From NCBI GenBank assembly GCA_045430275.1, contig JAILXU010000004.1, positions 186,001 through 250,000 on the forward strand: 64,000 nt of DNA. The letters are read 5' to 3'. Positions 25,599 through 34,327 of this stretch are shown here, piece by piece (position 1 is the first letter of the stretch; each line of letters starts with the position of its first letter). The notes under the pieces were generated by a model. It did not search any database, had not been told where the DNA came from, and saw only the letters and a program-made list of their open reading frames with translations. A program made the translations under genes and the position numbers. Source of the DNA: Oceanobacter sp045430275 (GTDB lineage Bacteria > Pseudomonadota > Gammaproteobacteria > Pseudomonadales > Oceanobacteraceae).

Positions 25599-25925
25599 AT
25601 GAAATTTCGTGCCGCGCTGTTGGCGTTATTGATGTGGGCACCACTGGGATGGGCAGATACTGTCTGGATTGATGTGCGGACACCGGGTGAATTCCAGACA
25701 GGTCATATTGATATGGCCAAAAATATTGAATATCAGGACATTCTGGCGGGGGTCAAAGCTCTGAAGCTGGAGAAGGAAGATGAGATTCTGTTGTACTGTC
25801 GATCAGGTCGTCGAGCCAGTTTTGCCCGTGCTGAATTGATGGAAGCCGGGTTCACCAATGTACGTAATCTGGGTGGGTTTGGCGATGCCGAAGGCTATCA
25901 GGAGTATATGAACGAGCGTAAGTGA
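25599..25925 (+). CDS. Periplasmic rhodanese-domain protein, PspE-like
   Basis: The 108-residue protein has a cleavable signal peptide (KFRAALLALLMWAPLGWA-D) and one rhodanese domain: VWIDVRTPGEFQTGHIDMA, then the active-site loop YCRSGRRASFA with the catalytic cysteine, then GFTNVRNLGGFGDAEGY. Size and location resemble PspE, a periplasmic thiosulfate:cyanide sulfurtransferase. GGGGAG about eight bases before the ATG serves as ribosome site. The physiological sulfur acceptor is unknown. Confidence 0.9.
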   Translation: MKFRAALLALLMWAPLGWADTVWIDVRTPGEFQTGHIDMAKNIEYQDILAGVKALKLEKEDEILLYCRSGRRASFARAELMEAGFTNVRNLGGFGDAEGYQEYMNERK

Positions 25926-25933
25926 TGGGTTCA

Positions 25934-25962
25934 GGTATTCTGAGGCTTTGCCTCAGAATACC
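25934..25962. terminator. Long perfect hairpin between convergent genes
   Basis: GGTATTCTGAGGC pairs with GCCTCAGAATACC over 13 bp with a TTT loop, between the convergent rhodanese and dusA stops. No T-tract follows on either strand, so it may act as a bidirectional processing or pausing structure more than as a classic intrinsic terminator. Confidence 0.6.
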
Positions 25963-25992
25963 ACTGCCTCAAAACATCGCCAGCAGGTTCTG

Positions 25993-27051
25993 TTACAGGT
26001 TCATTTGCTGCAAAGCCGCTTCCAGTATGTCGGTGCCACTGCCTTTTTTATAGGCATTCTCGCTCAAATAACGGCGGTAGCGCCTGGCACCCGGCAACCC
26101 CTGAAACAATCCCAGTGTATGGCGACAGATATAATGCAGCGAGCTGCCTTGTGCTATCTGTTGCTCGATATAAGGATATAAACCACGAATGGTGTTGGCC
26201 AGATACACTGGGGAAGCGGGCGCGACGTCTGACACATCACGTTTGTGGTAGTAAAGATCATCCACCGTGGCCAGCAAGGCCGGGTTCTGATACGCCTCAC
26301 GTCCGACCATGACGCCATCGACATGTTTCAGCGCTTCCAGCATGGAAGCGTGATCTTTCAGGCCACCATTAAGAATGATTTCAAGCTCTGGAAACTCTTG
26401 CTTCAGACGATAGACGTACTCATATTTCAGCGGCGGAATCTCGCGGTTTTCCTTGGGTGACAGCCCATTCAGAATGGCCTTGCGGGCATGGACGATAAAT
26501 ACCTGACATCCGGCATCGGCAACGGTGGTCACAAAGTCACGCATGTGCTCATAGCTGTCGGCATCGTCAATGCCAATCCGGTGCTTGATGGTCACAGGCA
26601 GGGTAGTGGCATCCTGCATGGCGGTAAAACAATCAGCGACCAGCTTGGGGTGTGCCATCAGACACGCGCCAATCATATTGTTCTGAACCCGGTCGCTGGG
26701 GCAGCCAACATTCAGGTTTACTTCATCGTAGCCGTATTCCTCAGCAAAACGAGCGCACTGGGCCAGTTCGTCAGGATTACTTCCGCCCAATTGCAAGGCA
26801 ACCGGGTGTTCACAGTCGTTGTAATTCAGAAACCGCTCCCGATCACCATGAATCAACGCTCCGGTCGTCACCATTTCGGTGTACAGCACGGCCTGTGATG
26901 TCAGTTGTCGCCAGAAGAAACGACAGTGGCGGTCAGACCAGTCCATCATCGGTGCAGTGCAGAAAGTGCGATCCAGTGTTTTGGTCGGCTTGCTGGTGGC
27001 GATATCAGGGCGCTGGTTGGTGGTATCAGGTGTTGTGTCTGTTGATGTCAT
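25993..27051 (-). CDS. dusA: tRNA-dihydrouridine(20/20a) synthase
   Basis: The 352-residue FMN enzyme reduces uridine 20/20a in tRNA D-loops. After an N-terminal tail of about 28 residues unlike the family come CTAPMMDWSDRHCRFFWR, VALQLGGSNPDELAQCA, VNLNVGCPSDRVQNNMIG with the catalytic Cys, VTIKHRIGIDD, FIVHARKAILNGLSPKENR and ILNGGLKDH, which identify the DusA subfamily. The true start could be an internal codon nearer LDRTFCTAPMMDW; the ATG at 27051 is kept for want of better evidence. Confidence 0.92.
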   Translation of the reverse strand: MTSTDTTPDTTNQRPDIATSKPTKTLDRTFCTAPMMDWSDRHCRFFWRQLTSQAVLYTEMVTTGALIHGDRERFLNYNDCEHPVALQLGGSNPDELAQCARFAEEYGYDEVNLNVGCPSDRVQNNMIGACLMAHPKLVADCFTAMQDATTLPVTIKHRIGIDDADSYEHMRDFVTTVADAGCQVFIVHARKAILNGLSPKENREIPPLKYEYVYRLKQEFPELEIILNGGLKDHASMLEALKHVDGVMVGREAYQNPALLATVDDLYYHKRDVSDVAPASPVYLANTIRGLYPYIEQQIAQGSSLHYICRHTLGLFQGLPGARRYRRYLSENAYKKGSGTDILEAALQQMNL

Positions 27052-27314
27052 ATTCGATGGCTGGTGGTGTCTTTGGGCTGGAGTAAAAGGGGCGGCAGTA
27101 TCTCACGCCATAGAGAGGTGTGCATCAGCGTCTATTATCTATAGAAGAAGATAGAAAAAGAGTAACAGGTTGTAGGTGGAGCCAGTCGCTTGTGCAGGAA
27201 AGAGCCATGCAGGAAAGACCCTGCTTTCTTAATAATGTTGGCGCAGTTATTAATGTGGAACTGAATCAGCCAGACTGGATTTTGTATGTTGTGAAGGTTT
27301 TTTCAAAAAAAGTG
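27052..27314. other. Intergenic region before the tRNA promoter
   Basis: Between the start of dusA and the tRNA promoter no open frame looks coding and no hairpin stands out. It presumably carries the dusA promoter on the minus strand and upstream sequence of the tRNA promoter. Confidence 0.6.
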
Positions 27315-27343
27315 TTGACGAACTTCAGAACCGAACGTAATAT
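27315..27343 (+). promoter_or_regulatory. Sigma-70 promoter of the tRNA operon
   Basis: TTGACG (27315-27320) and TAATAT (27338-27343) are separated by exactly 17 bases. They are followed by a GC-rich stretch (GCGCAC) at the expected discriminator, as in stringently controlled stable-RNA promoters. An A-rich tract lies just upstream of the -35. Confidence 0.85.
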
Positions 27344-27361
27344 GCGCACACGTTTTGAGAC

Positions 27362-27437
27362 GGGGCCTTAGCTCAGCTGGGAGAGCGCAACACTGGCAGT
27401 GTTGAGGTCAGCGGTTCGATCCCGCTAGGCTCCACCA
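27362..27437 (+). tRNA. tRNA-Ala (GGC)
   Basis: The 76-nt cloverleaf has acceptor arms GGGGCCT and AGGCTCC, D-arm AGCTCAGCTGGGAGAGC, anticodon arm with GGC in CACTGGCAGTG, T-arm GCGGTTCGATCCCGC and an encoded CCA. Confidence 0.96.
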
Positions 27438-27450
27438 AAACTCCTCTTTT

Positions 27451-27526
27451 GTCCCCATCGTCTAGAGGCCTAGGACACTACCCTTTCACGGTGGTAACAG
27501 GGGTTCGAATCCCCTTGGGGATGCCA
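27451..27526 (+). tRNA. tRNA-Glu (TTC)
   Basis: The 76-nt cloverleaf has acceptor arms GTCCCCA and TGGGGAT, the typical glutamate D-arm TCGTCTAGAGGCCTAGGACA, anticodon TTC in CCCTTTCACGG, T-arm AGGGGTTCGAATCCCCT and encoded CCA. It is 13 bases after tRNA-Ala and shares its promoter. Confidence 0.96.
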
Positions 27527-27537
27527 TATCAGGCATC

Positions 27538-27567
27538 AAAAAAAGCAGGCAATAGCCTGCTTTTTTT
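27538..27567 (+). terminator. Rho-independent terminator of the tRNA operon
   Basis: GCAGGC and GCCTGC pair around an AATA loop. A-run before and seven Ts after (27561-27567) extend the stem and give the U-tract. Confidence 0.92.
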
Positions 27568-27592
27568 GTTTCTGCTATTCAAGAATTGAAAG

Positions 27593-27622
27593 TTGATCAT
27601 CCGCTGGCGGCCTTGTTATAAG
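27593..27622 (+). promoter_or_regulatory. Possible promoter of the kds genes
   Basis: TTGATC (27593-27598) and TATAAG (27617-27622) are 18 bases apart, just after the tRNA terminator and about 30 bases before the kdsC start codon. Confidence 0.45.
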
Positions 27623-27650
27623 ATGTCCGTTTCAGACGGAGTAGCCAACC

Positions 27651-28220
27651 ATGCATGATTTTCCAAAATTACCCGCTTATCTGGCAGAAAAGGCGCGTCG
27701 TATCCGACTGGTGGTCTTTGATGTGGATGGCGTTCTGACGGACGGTACGCTGACGTACGGTGTGGATGGCGAGCAGGTCAAACATTTCAATGTAAAAGAT
27801 GGTGTGGGTATCAAGTTGCTGCAATGCTTTGATATTGCCACGGCCATTATTTCAGCCAAGCAATCTGATGCATTGGCAAAACGGGCTTCTGATCTGGGCG
27901 TGATGCATTTCTTTCCCGGAACCAAAGATAAATGGCCCTGTCTGGAAGCACTGCTGGATCAGTTGAATATCACACCCGAGCAGGTTTGTTACGTAGGCGA
28001 TGATGTGATAGACCTCAAGGTCATGAAGAGAATTGGCTTGCCAGTGGCTCCGGCTGATGCCTTCTGGATGGTGCGCCAGCACGCAGGTCTGGTGACTACG
28101 TCTCCGGGAGGCAAGGGCGTTGCCCGCGAAGTGGCCGATCTGGTTCTCGGAAGTCAGATGGATCTGGAGTCTGCATACATCAAGGCAATGCTGCCAGAGT
28201 TTGAGGAAATAAAAGCGTGA
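27651..28220 (+). CDS. kdsC: 3-deoxy-D-manno-octulosonate 8-phosphate phosphatase
   Basis: The 189-residue HAD-superfamily phosphatase releases Kdo from Kdo-8-phosphate in lipopolysaccharide core synthesis. Motif I is VVFDVDGVLTDG with the nucleophile Asp, then FNVKDGVGIKLL, the motif II region IISAKQSDALAKRA and motif IV CYVGDDVIDLKVM. The family signature APADAFWMVRQHAGLVTTSPGGKGVAREV closes the protein. The stop overlaps the next start as GTGA. The companion kdsB is two genes downstream; kdsA and kdsD are not in the window. Confidence 0.94.
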   Translation: MHDFPKLPAYLAEKARRIRLVVFDVDGVLTDGTLTYGVDGEQVKHFNVKDGVGIKLLQCFDIATAIISAKQSDALAKRASDLGVMHFFPGTKDKWPCLEALLDQLNITPEQVCYVGDDVIDLKVMKRIGLPVAPADAFWMVRQHAGLVTTSPGGKGVAREVADLVLGSQMDLESAYIKAMLPEFEEIKA

Positions 28221-29224
28221 AAGCACTCGTTACAGGCGCGGCAGGTTTTGTCGGCGCGTTTACCAGCAAGCGTCTGCTTGAGCAGGGCTATGAAGTCATC
28301 GGGGTTGATAACCTGAATGACTATTACGATGTCAGCCTGAAAATGGCGCGTCTGGAGTGGCTGGAGAAAATCCCCGGTTTTACGTTCCAGAAACTTGAAC
28401 TGGCTGATGAGGTGGGTGTCAGGGCGTTGTTTGCAGCCCACAAATTTGATCGGGTTGTACACTTGGCGGCTCAGGCCGGTGTGCGTTATTCGCTGAAAAA
28501 TCCGCACGCGTATGTTTCCAGCAACCTGGTTGGTTTTATCAACATTCTGGAAGGCTGTCGCCACGCGGAAGTCGAGCATCTGGTGTACGCGTCCTCCAGC
28601 TCCATTTATGGCCTGAATGCCAAGACGCCATACGCGACCTCTGATCGAGTGGATCACCCGGTGTCCTTGTACGCAGCGACCAAGAAAAGCAATGAGCTGA
28701 TGGCGCATTCCTATGCGCACCTGTACGGTATTCCGACCACCGGATTGCGCTTTTTCACCGTCTATGGCCCCTGGGGTCGCCCGGACATGGCGTATTTCTC
28801 GTTCACCCGCGACATTCTGGCGGGCAAAGCCATCAACGTATTCAACCACGGCAAGATGCGCCGGGACTTCACCTATATCGACGACATTGTTGAAGGTGTG
28901 GCTCGGGTTGTGGACACCATTCCAGCACGTACTGAAGGCTGGACGGTAGAGGGCGGTGATCCCAGCCGCAGCTCTGCGCCTTATAAGGTGTACAACATTG
29001 GCAACCATAACAGTGTTGAATTGGGTCGCTTTATTGAAGTCATTGAAGACGCTATAGGTATCAAGGCAAACAAACACTATATGGATATGCAGCCCGGTGA
29101 TGTGCTGGCAACCCACGCTAACGTGGATGATTTGATGGCCGATGTGGGCTTTGCGCCCAATACGCCGATTGAGGAAGGTATCGAACGCTTTGTGCGTTGG
29201 TATCGGGATTTTTACAAGGTGTAA
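28217..29224 (+). CDS. NAD-dependent epimerase, UDP-glucuronate 4-epimerase type
   Basis: The 335-residue extended SDR has GAAGFVGAFTSKRLLEQG, DNLNDYYDVSLKMARLEWL (a signature of UDP-glucuronate 4-epimerases of the LspL/GlaE type), HLAAQAGVRYSLKNP, YASSSSIYG, the catalytic SLYAATKKSNELMAHSYAH and RFFTVYGPWGRPDMA. It should make UDP-galacturonate from UDP-glucuronate for lipopolysaccharide or capsule. It starts at GTG 28217, overlapping the kdsC stop by four bases, and ends three bases before kdsB, so it is in the Kdo operon. That placement suggests a role in the LPS inner core, although supply to the distant exopolysaccharide locus is possible. Confidence 0.88.
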   Translation: MKALVTGAAGFVGAFTSKRLLEQGYEVIGVDNLNDYYDVSLKMARLEWLEKIPGFTFQKLELADEVGVRALFAAHKFDRVVHLAAQAGVRYSLKNPHAYVSSNLVGFINILEGCRHAEVEHLVYASSSSIYGLNAKTPYATSDRVDHPVSLYAATKKSNELMAHSYAHLYGIPTTGLRFFTVYGPWGRPDMAYFSFTRDILAGKAINVFNHGKMRRDFTYIDDIVEGVARVVDTIPARTEGWTVEGGDPSRSSAPYKVYNIGNHNSVELGRFIEVIEDAIGIKANKHYMDMQPGDVLATHANVDDLMADVGFAPNTPIEEGIERFVRWYRDFYKV

Positions 29225-29227
29225 ATC

Positions 29228-29995
29228 ATGGATAACTACAAAATTGTGATTCCGGCGCGCTATGGCTCCAGCCGCCTGCCGGGCAAGCCGTTGATTGAAC
29301 TGGCTGGTAAGCCGATGATTCAGCACGTCTATGAGCGTGCGTGTGAGACCGGTGCAGACGAGATTGTCATCGCGACCGATGACCCGCGCATTGAAGCCGT
29401 GGCCAAGGCCTTTGGGGCGGGTGTGATGATGACCGATCCGGCTCACGATAACGGCACCGAACGCATTGCCGAAGTAGCTGCACGTCGTCAGTGGAGCGAT
29501 GACACTATCATCGTGAATCTGCAAGGGGATGAGCCATTGATTCCACGCTCGCTGGTGGAGACAACGGCCAACAGTCTGATTCAGAATCCGGTAGCGGGTA
29601 TGAGCTCGGTATGTACGGCACTGGAGTCGGATACAGACGTGTTCGACCCCAATGTGGTGAAAGTGGTGCTGGATCGACAGGGCTTTGCGATGTACTTCAG
29701 CCGGGCATCCATCCCCTGGGATCGTGATGCCTATCGGGATCAGCCGGGCGTGAAAACGACGCAAATGCCAGTGTATCGCCACATTGGCATGTACGGTTAC
29801 CGGGTGTCATTCCTGAAAGAATATACCCGCATGGAACCTTGCGCACTGGAAAGCACCGAGTGCCTGGAACAACTCCGGGCGCTGTGGTATGGCGTCAAGA
29901 TTCATATGGCGGTGATTGATCAGGCTCCGGGCCACGGTGTGGATACACCAGAAGATGTTGCTCGGGTTGAGCTGGCTTTGACCGAATTGGTGTGA
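29228..29995 (+). CDS. kdsB: 3-deoxy-manno-octulosonate cytidylyltransferase
   Basis: The 255-residue enzyme makes CMP-Kdo from CTP and Kdo, the activated donor for LPS inner core. Motifs: VIPARYGSSRLPGKPL (CTP-binding), MIQHVYERA, VIATDDPRIEAVA, NGTERIAEVA, NLQGDEPLIP, then YFSRASIPWDRD and HIGMYGYRVSFLKEY. Length is normal for the family. It is the last gene of the kdsC-epimerase-kdsB unit and is followed by a hairpin. Confidence 0.96.
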   Translation: MDNYKIVIPARYGSSRLPGKPLIELAGKPMIQHVYERACETGADEIVIATDDPRIEAVAKAFGAGVMMTDPAHDNGTERIAEVAARRQWSDDTIIVNLQGDEPLIPRSLVETTANSLIQNPVAGMSSVCTALESDTDVFDPNVVKVVLDRQGFAMYFSRASIPWDRDAYRDQPGVKTTQMPVYRHIGMYGYRVSFLKEYTRMEPCALESTECLEQLRALWYGVKIHMAVIDQAPGHGVDTPEDVARVELALTELV

Positions 29996-30029
29996 ATCAC
30001 TGCAATAACTAAGTCACTGCAAGAGCAAT

Positions 30030-30048
30030 GGGGCTGTCTGCCAGCCCC
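30030..30048. terminator. Hairpin between kdsB and the 2H phosphoesterase gene
   Basis: GGGGCT and AGCCCC form a 6-bp GC-rich stem around a 7-base loop, followed by TTAA. It sits between convergent stops and touches the stop codon of the minus-strand gene. Confidence 0.5.
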
Positions 30049-30702
30049 TTAATCTGCCATAAACCGGAACCCACGCTTGTCGCACTCAAAACGCACCAGT
30101 TGCACATCAACCGGAGTGGCTTCCTGCAATTGCGGAGCGCATTTGATCAGCGTCGCCATGCGTTGCAGATTTTTGTCGTCCTGAAGGAATCGGGATACGG
30201 TAACGTGGCTGCCCCAGGGCATATTCAGAGGTTGCCCCATCAGATTGGCGGCGGTCATCAGGGTTTCGGCCAGTTGCCAGAACGCATCATTACCTTCGCT
30301 GGCGGCAATCAGGCTGTTGCTGTTGTACAGATACTCGCTGAAGCCAATACGCACGTCTTCCAGATACATATTCGCAATGGCCTTGCCTTGCTGGTCAAAC
30401 CAGTGCTTGAGATCATCCCACTGTGCCTGAATATCCTCTTCTGAAGCATCCGCCGCAATTTTCGGGCCGGTGAGCAAGGTGGTGTGAAGATTGTGCGCGC
30501 CGTATTCAATGGATGGCAGCGCCAGATTGACCGAGCTGCTGAGCTTGCCGATGGCATCGGTGACGTTGGTATCGTATTTGAGAATTACCAGAAAACCGGC
30601 ATCCACACCATTGATGGTGCATTGGCTGTTCAGTGTTTCCTGTTCCATCTGGTGGCGAAAAGAATCGTAGATGCGGGTTTGTTTATCACGGTATTGCTGC
30701 AT
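30049..30702 (-). CDS. 2H phosphoesterase superfamily protein
   Basis: The 217-residue protein carries the two H-x-T/S-h signatures that define 2H phosphoesterases: NLHTTLLTG (His73) and WGSHVTVSRF (His166), spaced as in LigT-like and DUF1868-type members. Such enzymes cleave 2',3'-cyclic phosphates or related RNA or nucleotide linkages. There is no signal peptide, so it is cytoplasmic. It is a single-gene unit, divergent from recC. The substrate cannot be told from sequence. Confidence 0.72.
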   Translation of the reverse strand: MQQYRDKQTRIYDSFRHQMEQETLNSQCTINGVDAGFLVILKYDTNVTDAIGKLSSSVNLALPSIEYGAHNLHTTLLTGPKIAADASEEDIQAQWDDLKHWFDQQGKAIANMYLEDVRIGFSEYLYNSNSLIAASEGNDAFWQLAETLMTAANLMGQPLNMPWGSHVTVSRFLQDDKNLQRMATLIKCAPQLQEATPVDVQLVRFECDKRGFRFMAD

Positions 30703-30883
30703 GCGTGTCTCCGAACAATGTTATTTTCCCTGGCCATGTGAGTCGCTCTTCCTGTACGACATTACTGATATACAACCGGAGTCAGTTTATCCTCTGATCA
30801 CACCGGCTTCCGTGATGAATTTGTAACATCTGCAAGAAGATCATCGCGTCTATTGTATCGCTTATTGAACCGCAAGGACTGAC

Positions 30884-33800
30884 ATGCTGAAACTTTACCA
30901 TTCCAACGATCTGGAAGTGCTCAAGGGACTGGTGTTATCGGTAATGCAACAGCAGCCACCTTCAGTCTTTGAACAAGACGCCATTCTGGTGCAAAGCCAG
31001 GGCATGGCGCACTGGCTGCGATTGAACATCGCCGATGAACTTGGCGTGGCAGCGCAACTGGACTTCCCGTTGCCATCGAGTTTCGTCTGGCAGGTGTTTA
31101 ACCGTTTGCGACCGGACTTGCCGGAGCGCTCGCATTTCGACAAGCAACTGATGAGCTGGAAACTGCTGCGTCTGCTACCGGGGCTGTCTGCCGAGCCGGG
31201 GTATGAAGCCATTGCCCACTATCTGGAAGATGATGATTCCGGCATCAAGTGCTGGCAGTTGTCCCAGACCATTGCCGATGTCTTCGACCAGTATCTGGTC
31301 TACCGGCCAGACTGGCTGTTGAGTTGGGAACAGGGCAATGACGAGATTGAAGGGGCCGATATCTCTGTTCACCCCTGGCAACCCGGCGTCTGGCGCGCGC
31401 TGATCAAGGACAGTCAGGCACTGGGCCATCACCTGTCGCATCGGGCACAGTTACTGAACGAGCTGCCGCAACTGGTGCAGCGTTACCCGGAGCGACTGTC
31501 GGGCTTGCCCAAACGTCTGTTTGTGTTTGGCATCGCTGCTTTGCCGGGCAGTTACTGGACGGTGCTGGACGCCATTTCCGAACAGGTGGATGTGCACTTC
31601 TTTTTATTGAATCCTTGCCGTAATTTCTGGGGCGATATTGTCGATGACCGTCGCCGCCTGCGGATTCTGCGTCATCACCCGGATGCGGCTGAATACCTGG
31701 AGCGCGGCAATCCGCTGCTGGCCAGTTGGGGGAGGCTGGGGCGTGACTTCCTGACGCTGGTTCATGACAGCGAACTGGCGCTGGATCTGGAAGCCTGGGT
31801 CGAGCCGGAGCTGAATTGCCTGCTCGACTGGCTCAAGCGCGACATTCTGGAGTTACACGACCGGCAGCGCGCGGCGTATTCCACCACGGCCTTGCAGGAC
31901 AGCCAGTTCAAACAACCGGTCTTACCTCAGGATGACAGCATTCGTGTGGTATCCGCCCACAGTGCCCTGCGGGAAGTGCAGCGGCTGCACGATCAGTTGC
32001 TCGATTGGCTGGAGCAAGACGCCACGCTGGAACCGCGTGACATTGTCGTGATGCTGCCAGATATTGACCAGTACGCACCCTATATCGACGCAGTTTTTTC
32101 CAGTGCCAGTGACCGCATTCCCTGGGCCATTGCCGACCAGTCGTTATCGCGTGAAAACCCGGTGGCCGAGAGTGCCGTGGGTTTGCTGGGATTGCCGGAC
32201 AGTCGTCTGACCATCACCGAAGTACTGGATTGGCTCGAAGTGGCCAGCATTCGACAGCGTTTTGACATAGACGAAGCCGAACTGGACGACATCAAGCACT
32301 GGCTGGATCAGGCGCGAGTACGCTGGGGGCTGGATGGCCAACAGCGGGCGCGGCTCGGTTTGCCGGAATTCGAACAAAACAGTTGGCGCGCCGGACTGCG
32401 ACAATTACTGCTGGGGCTAATGGTGCCGGATGACGCCGGAAGCTGGCAAGGTGACTGGCCGGTGGTGGCAGTGGAAGGCAATCAGGCCGAATTACTGGGC
32501 AAGTTGCTGGCGTTTGTGGATGTGCTGGAATACTGGCAAGTGCATCTGGGTGAGCTGCGCACCGCACACGACTGGATACAGCTCTTGCCCCGGCTGGTGG
32601 ATGACTTCTACGCCACCGAAACTCAGGCCGGAACCCGTGAAGACCGGCTGGAATGGGCCGCTCAACAAGCGGCAATTCAGCGCTTTCGAGATGCCATTAC
32701 CCGCTTGCAAGACGATCTGGAGCAGAGCGGTATGCTGGCACCGCAAGGGCCGCAGCAAACCGAAACGGACATGCTGTCGATCCGGGTCTTGAACCAGTGG
32801 TTTGCCGACACCCTGAACCAGCAAGGCGGCTGGCAGCGTTTTCTGGCAGGGCCGGTGAACTTCTGTACCCTGATGCCGATGCGTTCGGTTCCATTTCGGG
32901 TAGTGTGCCTGCTGGGCATGAACGATTCGGATTATCCGCGTGTGGTGCCGCCAGTGGGCTTTGACCTGATGGTGTCCGGCAACACTCGGCGCGGTGATCG
33001 CTCACGGCGTGAGGACGACCGCTACCTGTTTCTGGAAGCTGTGTGTTCGGCCCAGCACAAGCTGTACGTCAGCTACCGGGGGCGAGGCGTGCGGGAAAAC
33101 AACCCTTTGCAGCCTTCCGTGCTGGTGAGTGAACTGCTCGATTATCTGGCGGACGGCTTCTGTCTGGAAACGGATCAAACCGCCTCGCACGAACACAGCC
33201 GCCAACAGTTTCTGGACTGGCTGGTGGAAACACTGCCTCTGCAGCCGTTTCATCCGCAGGTTTTCAACGCACAAACCTTGTTGTCAGGCAGGAAGGCGGT
33301 GAGCGGTTTCCATCGGCTTTGGCATCGGGTGGCGGGCGTTGGTCAGGAAACGAGCCATCGGGCCAGTGTCTTTCTACCAACACAGCCGTTGCCGTTACCA
33401 GAGCCTTTGGCCTCTGGTGCTACCTTGCAATGGGCGGATGTCAAAGCTGCCTTGCGCAATAGCGTGCGCTTCTTTATGCAGCGCCGTTTGCAAGCCGGTT
33501 CCGAACCGGACTGGCAAGCGCACCAGACGGAAGAGCCCTTTACGCTGGCCGGATTGGAAGCCTATTTGTTGCGTGAACAACAGCTCAAGCGGCTGCTGGA
33601 TAACGATGGTGATGCGGCACTGGAAACCTTTATTCAGCGCCATCAGGCACTGGGAGAATTGCCGGTCAATGCGCTGGGGCGTTATCAGGCTGACCGCCTG
33701 TACCAGCAAATTGCTCCGCTGGCGAACGCCTTGCAGCCCTGGCTACATAATCCACCGGAAAGCGGCACCCTGATGCGTGATGTGTGCTGTCAGGGAGTGG

Positions 33801-34327
33801 ACTATCGCGTTCAGGGTGAATTGGCCGATGTGTATGCCGGTGCGCTGGTGCGTTACCGGGTCGGCCACGTAGGCGGCTCGTTTGTCCTGGACGCCTGGCT
33901 GGATCTGCTGCTGGCTTCGGCCTGTCAGACGGGCGTGGCTGCTGTGACTGAAGGGGCCTGGGTCTATGGTCTGAATCGGCGTGGGGAAGTGACCACTCTG
34001 CAATTACGATCCCCTGAGCCAGAGCTGGCCCGCGCCATGATCGAATACGCGGTTGAGGCCTGTTTGCAGAGCTGGCAAGTACCGCAACCGCTGTTGCCCG
34101 ACTTGCTGTTTACCCTGTTCTCCAATCCGCCCGAGCAACACGATGCCATCGTTGATAAGGCACTGGCCGCAGAGTTTGGCGAGCTGGCCGATGCCGCCTT
34201 GCTGCGTTGCCTGCCGGATTTACCCGCCACACTGACCGATGAGCATCTTCGGGGACAGTGGCAAGCCGATTACGCCTGGCTGTTTTCCCCCTTGCTTGAT
34301 CATCTGTCTGACACGGAGCGCCACTGA
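30884..34327 (+). CDS. recC: Exodeoxyribonuclease V subunit gamma
   Basis: The 1147-residue RecC subunit recognises Chi and splits the duplex in RecBCD double-strand-break repair. The start is LKLYHSNDLEVLKGLV with QSQGMAHWLRLNIADELG, FVWQVFNRLRPDLPERS, then FFLLNPCRNFWGDIV and VVSAHSALREVQRLHDQLLDWLE, RVVCLLGMNDSDYPRV and DLMVSGNTRRGDRSRREDDRYLFLEA, which are RecC hallmarks. Length is close to E. coli RecC (1122). AAGGA lies five bases before the ATG. The TGA stop shares a base with the recB ATG (TGATG). Confidence 0.96.
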   Translation: MLKLYHSNDLEVLKGLVLSVMQQQPPSVFEQDAILVQSQGMAHWLRLNIADELGVAAQLDFPLPSSFVWQVFNRLRPDLPERSHFDKQLMSWKLLRLLPGLSAEPGYEAIAHYLEDDDSGIKCWQLSQTIADVFDQYLVYRPDWLLSWEQGNDEIEGADISVHPWQPGVWRALIKDSQALGHHLSHRAQLLNELPQLVQRYPERLSGLPKRLFVFGIAALPGSYWTVLDAISEQVDVHFFLLNPCRNFWGDIVDDRRRLRILRHHPDAAEYLERGNPLLASWGRLGRDFLTLVHDSELALDLEAWVEPELNCLLDWLKRDILELHDRQRAAYSTTALQDSQFKQPVLPQDDSIRVVSAHSALREVQRLHDQLLDWLEQDATLEPRDIVVMLPDIDQYAPYIDAVFSSASDRIPWAIADQSLSRENPVAESAVGLLGLPDSRLTITEVLDWLEVASIRQRFDIDEAELDDIKHWLDQARVRWGLDGQQRARLGLPEFEQNSWRAGLRQLLLGLMVPDDAGSWQGDWPVVAVEGNQAELLGKLLAFVDVLEYWQVHLGELRTAHDWIQLLPRLVDDFYATETQAGTREDRLEWAAQQAAIQRFRDAITRLQDDLEQSGMLAPQGPQQTETDMLSIRVLNQWFADTLNQQGGWQRFLAGPVNFCTLMPMRSVPFRVVCLLGMNDSDYPRVVPPVGFDLMVSGNTRRGDRSRREDDRYLFLEAVCSAQHKLYVSYRGRGVRENNPLQPSVLVSELLDYLADGFCLETDQTASHEHSRQQFLDWLVETLPLQPFHPQVFNAQTLLSGRKAVSGFHRLWHRVAGVGQETSHRASVFLPTQPLPLPEPLASGATLQWADVKAALRNSVRFFMQRRLQAGSEPDWQAHQTEEPFTLAGLEAYLLREQQLKRLLDNDGDAALETFIQRHQALGELPVNALGRYQADRLYQQIAPLANALQPWLHNPPESGTLMRDVCCQGVDYRVQGELADVYAGALVRYRVGHVGGSFVLDAWLDLLLASACQTGVAAVTEGAWVYGLNRRGEVTTLQLRSPEPELARAMIEYAVEACLQSWQVPQPLLPDLLFTLFSNPPEQHDAIVDKALAAEFGELADAALLRCLPDLPATLTDEHLRGQWQADYAWLFSPLLDHLSDTERH

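Noticed and set aside
28154..29782. A 542-codon minus-strand open frame opposite the epimerase and kdsB genes
   Set aside because: It is antisense to well-recognised enzymes, is rich in His/Arg/Gln as shadow frames of such genes are, and has no family features.
30815..30835. TTGTAAC before recC as a possible Ter site for the Tus-like protein
   Set aside because: Only seven bases agree with the E. coli Ter core and flanking positions disagree. Several such 7-mers are expected by chance in 64 kb.
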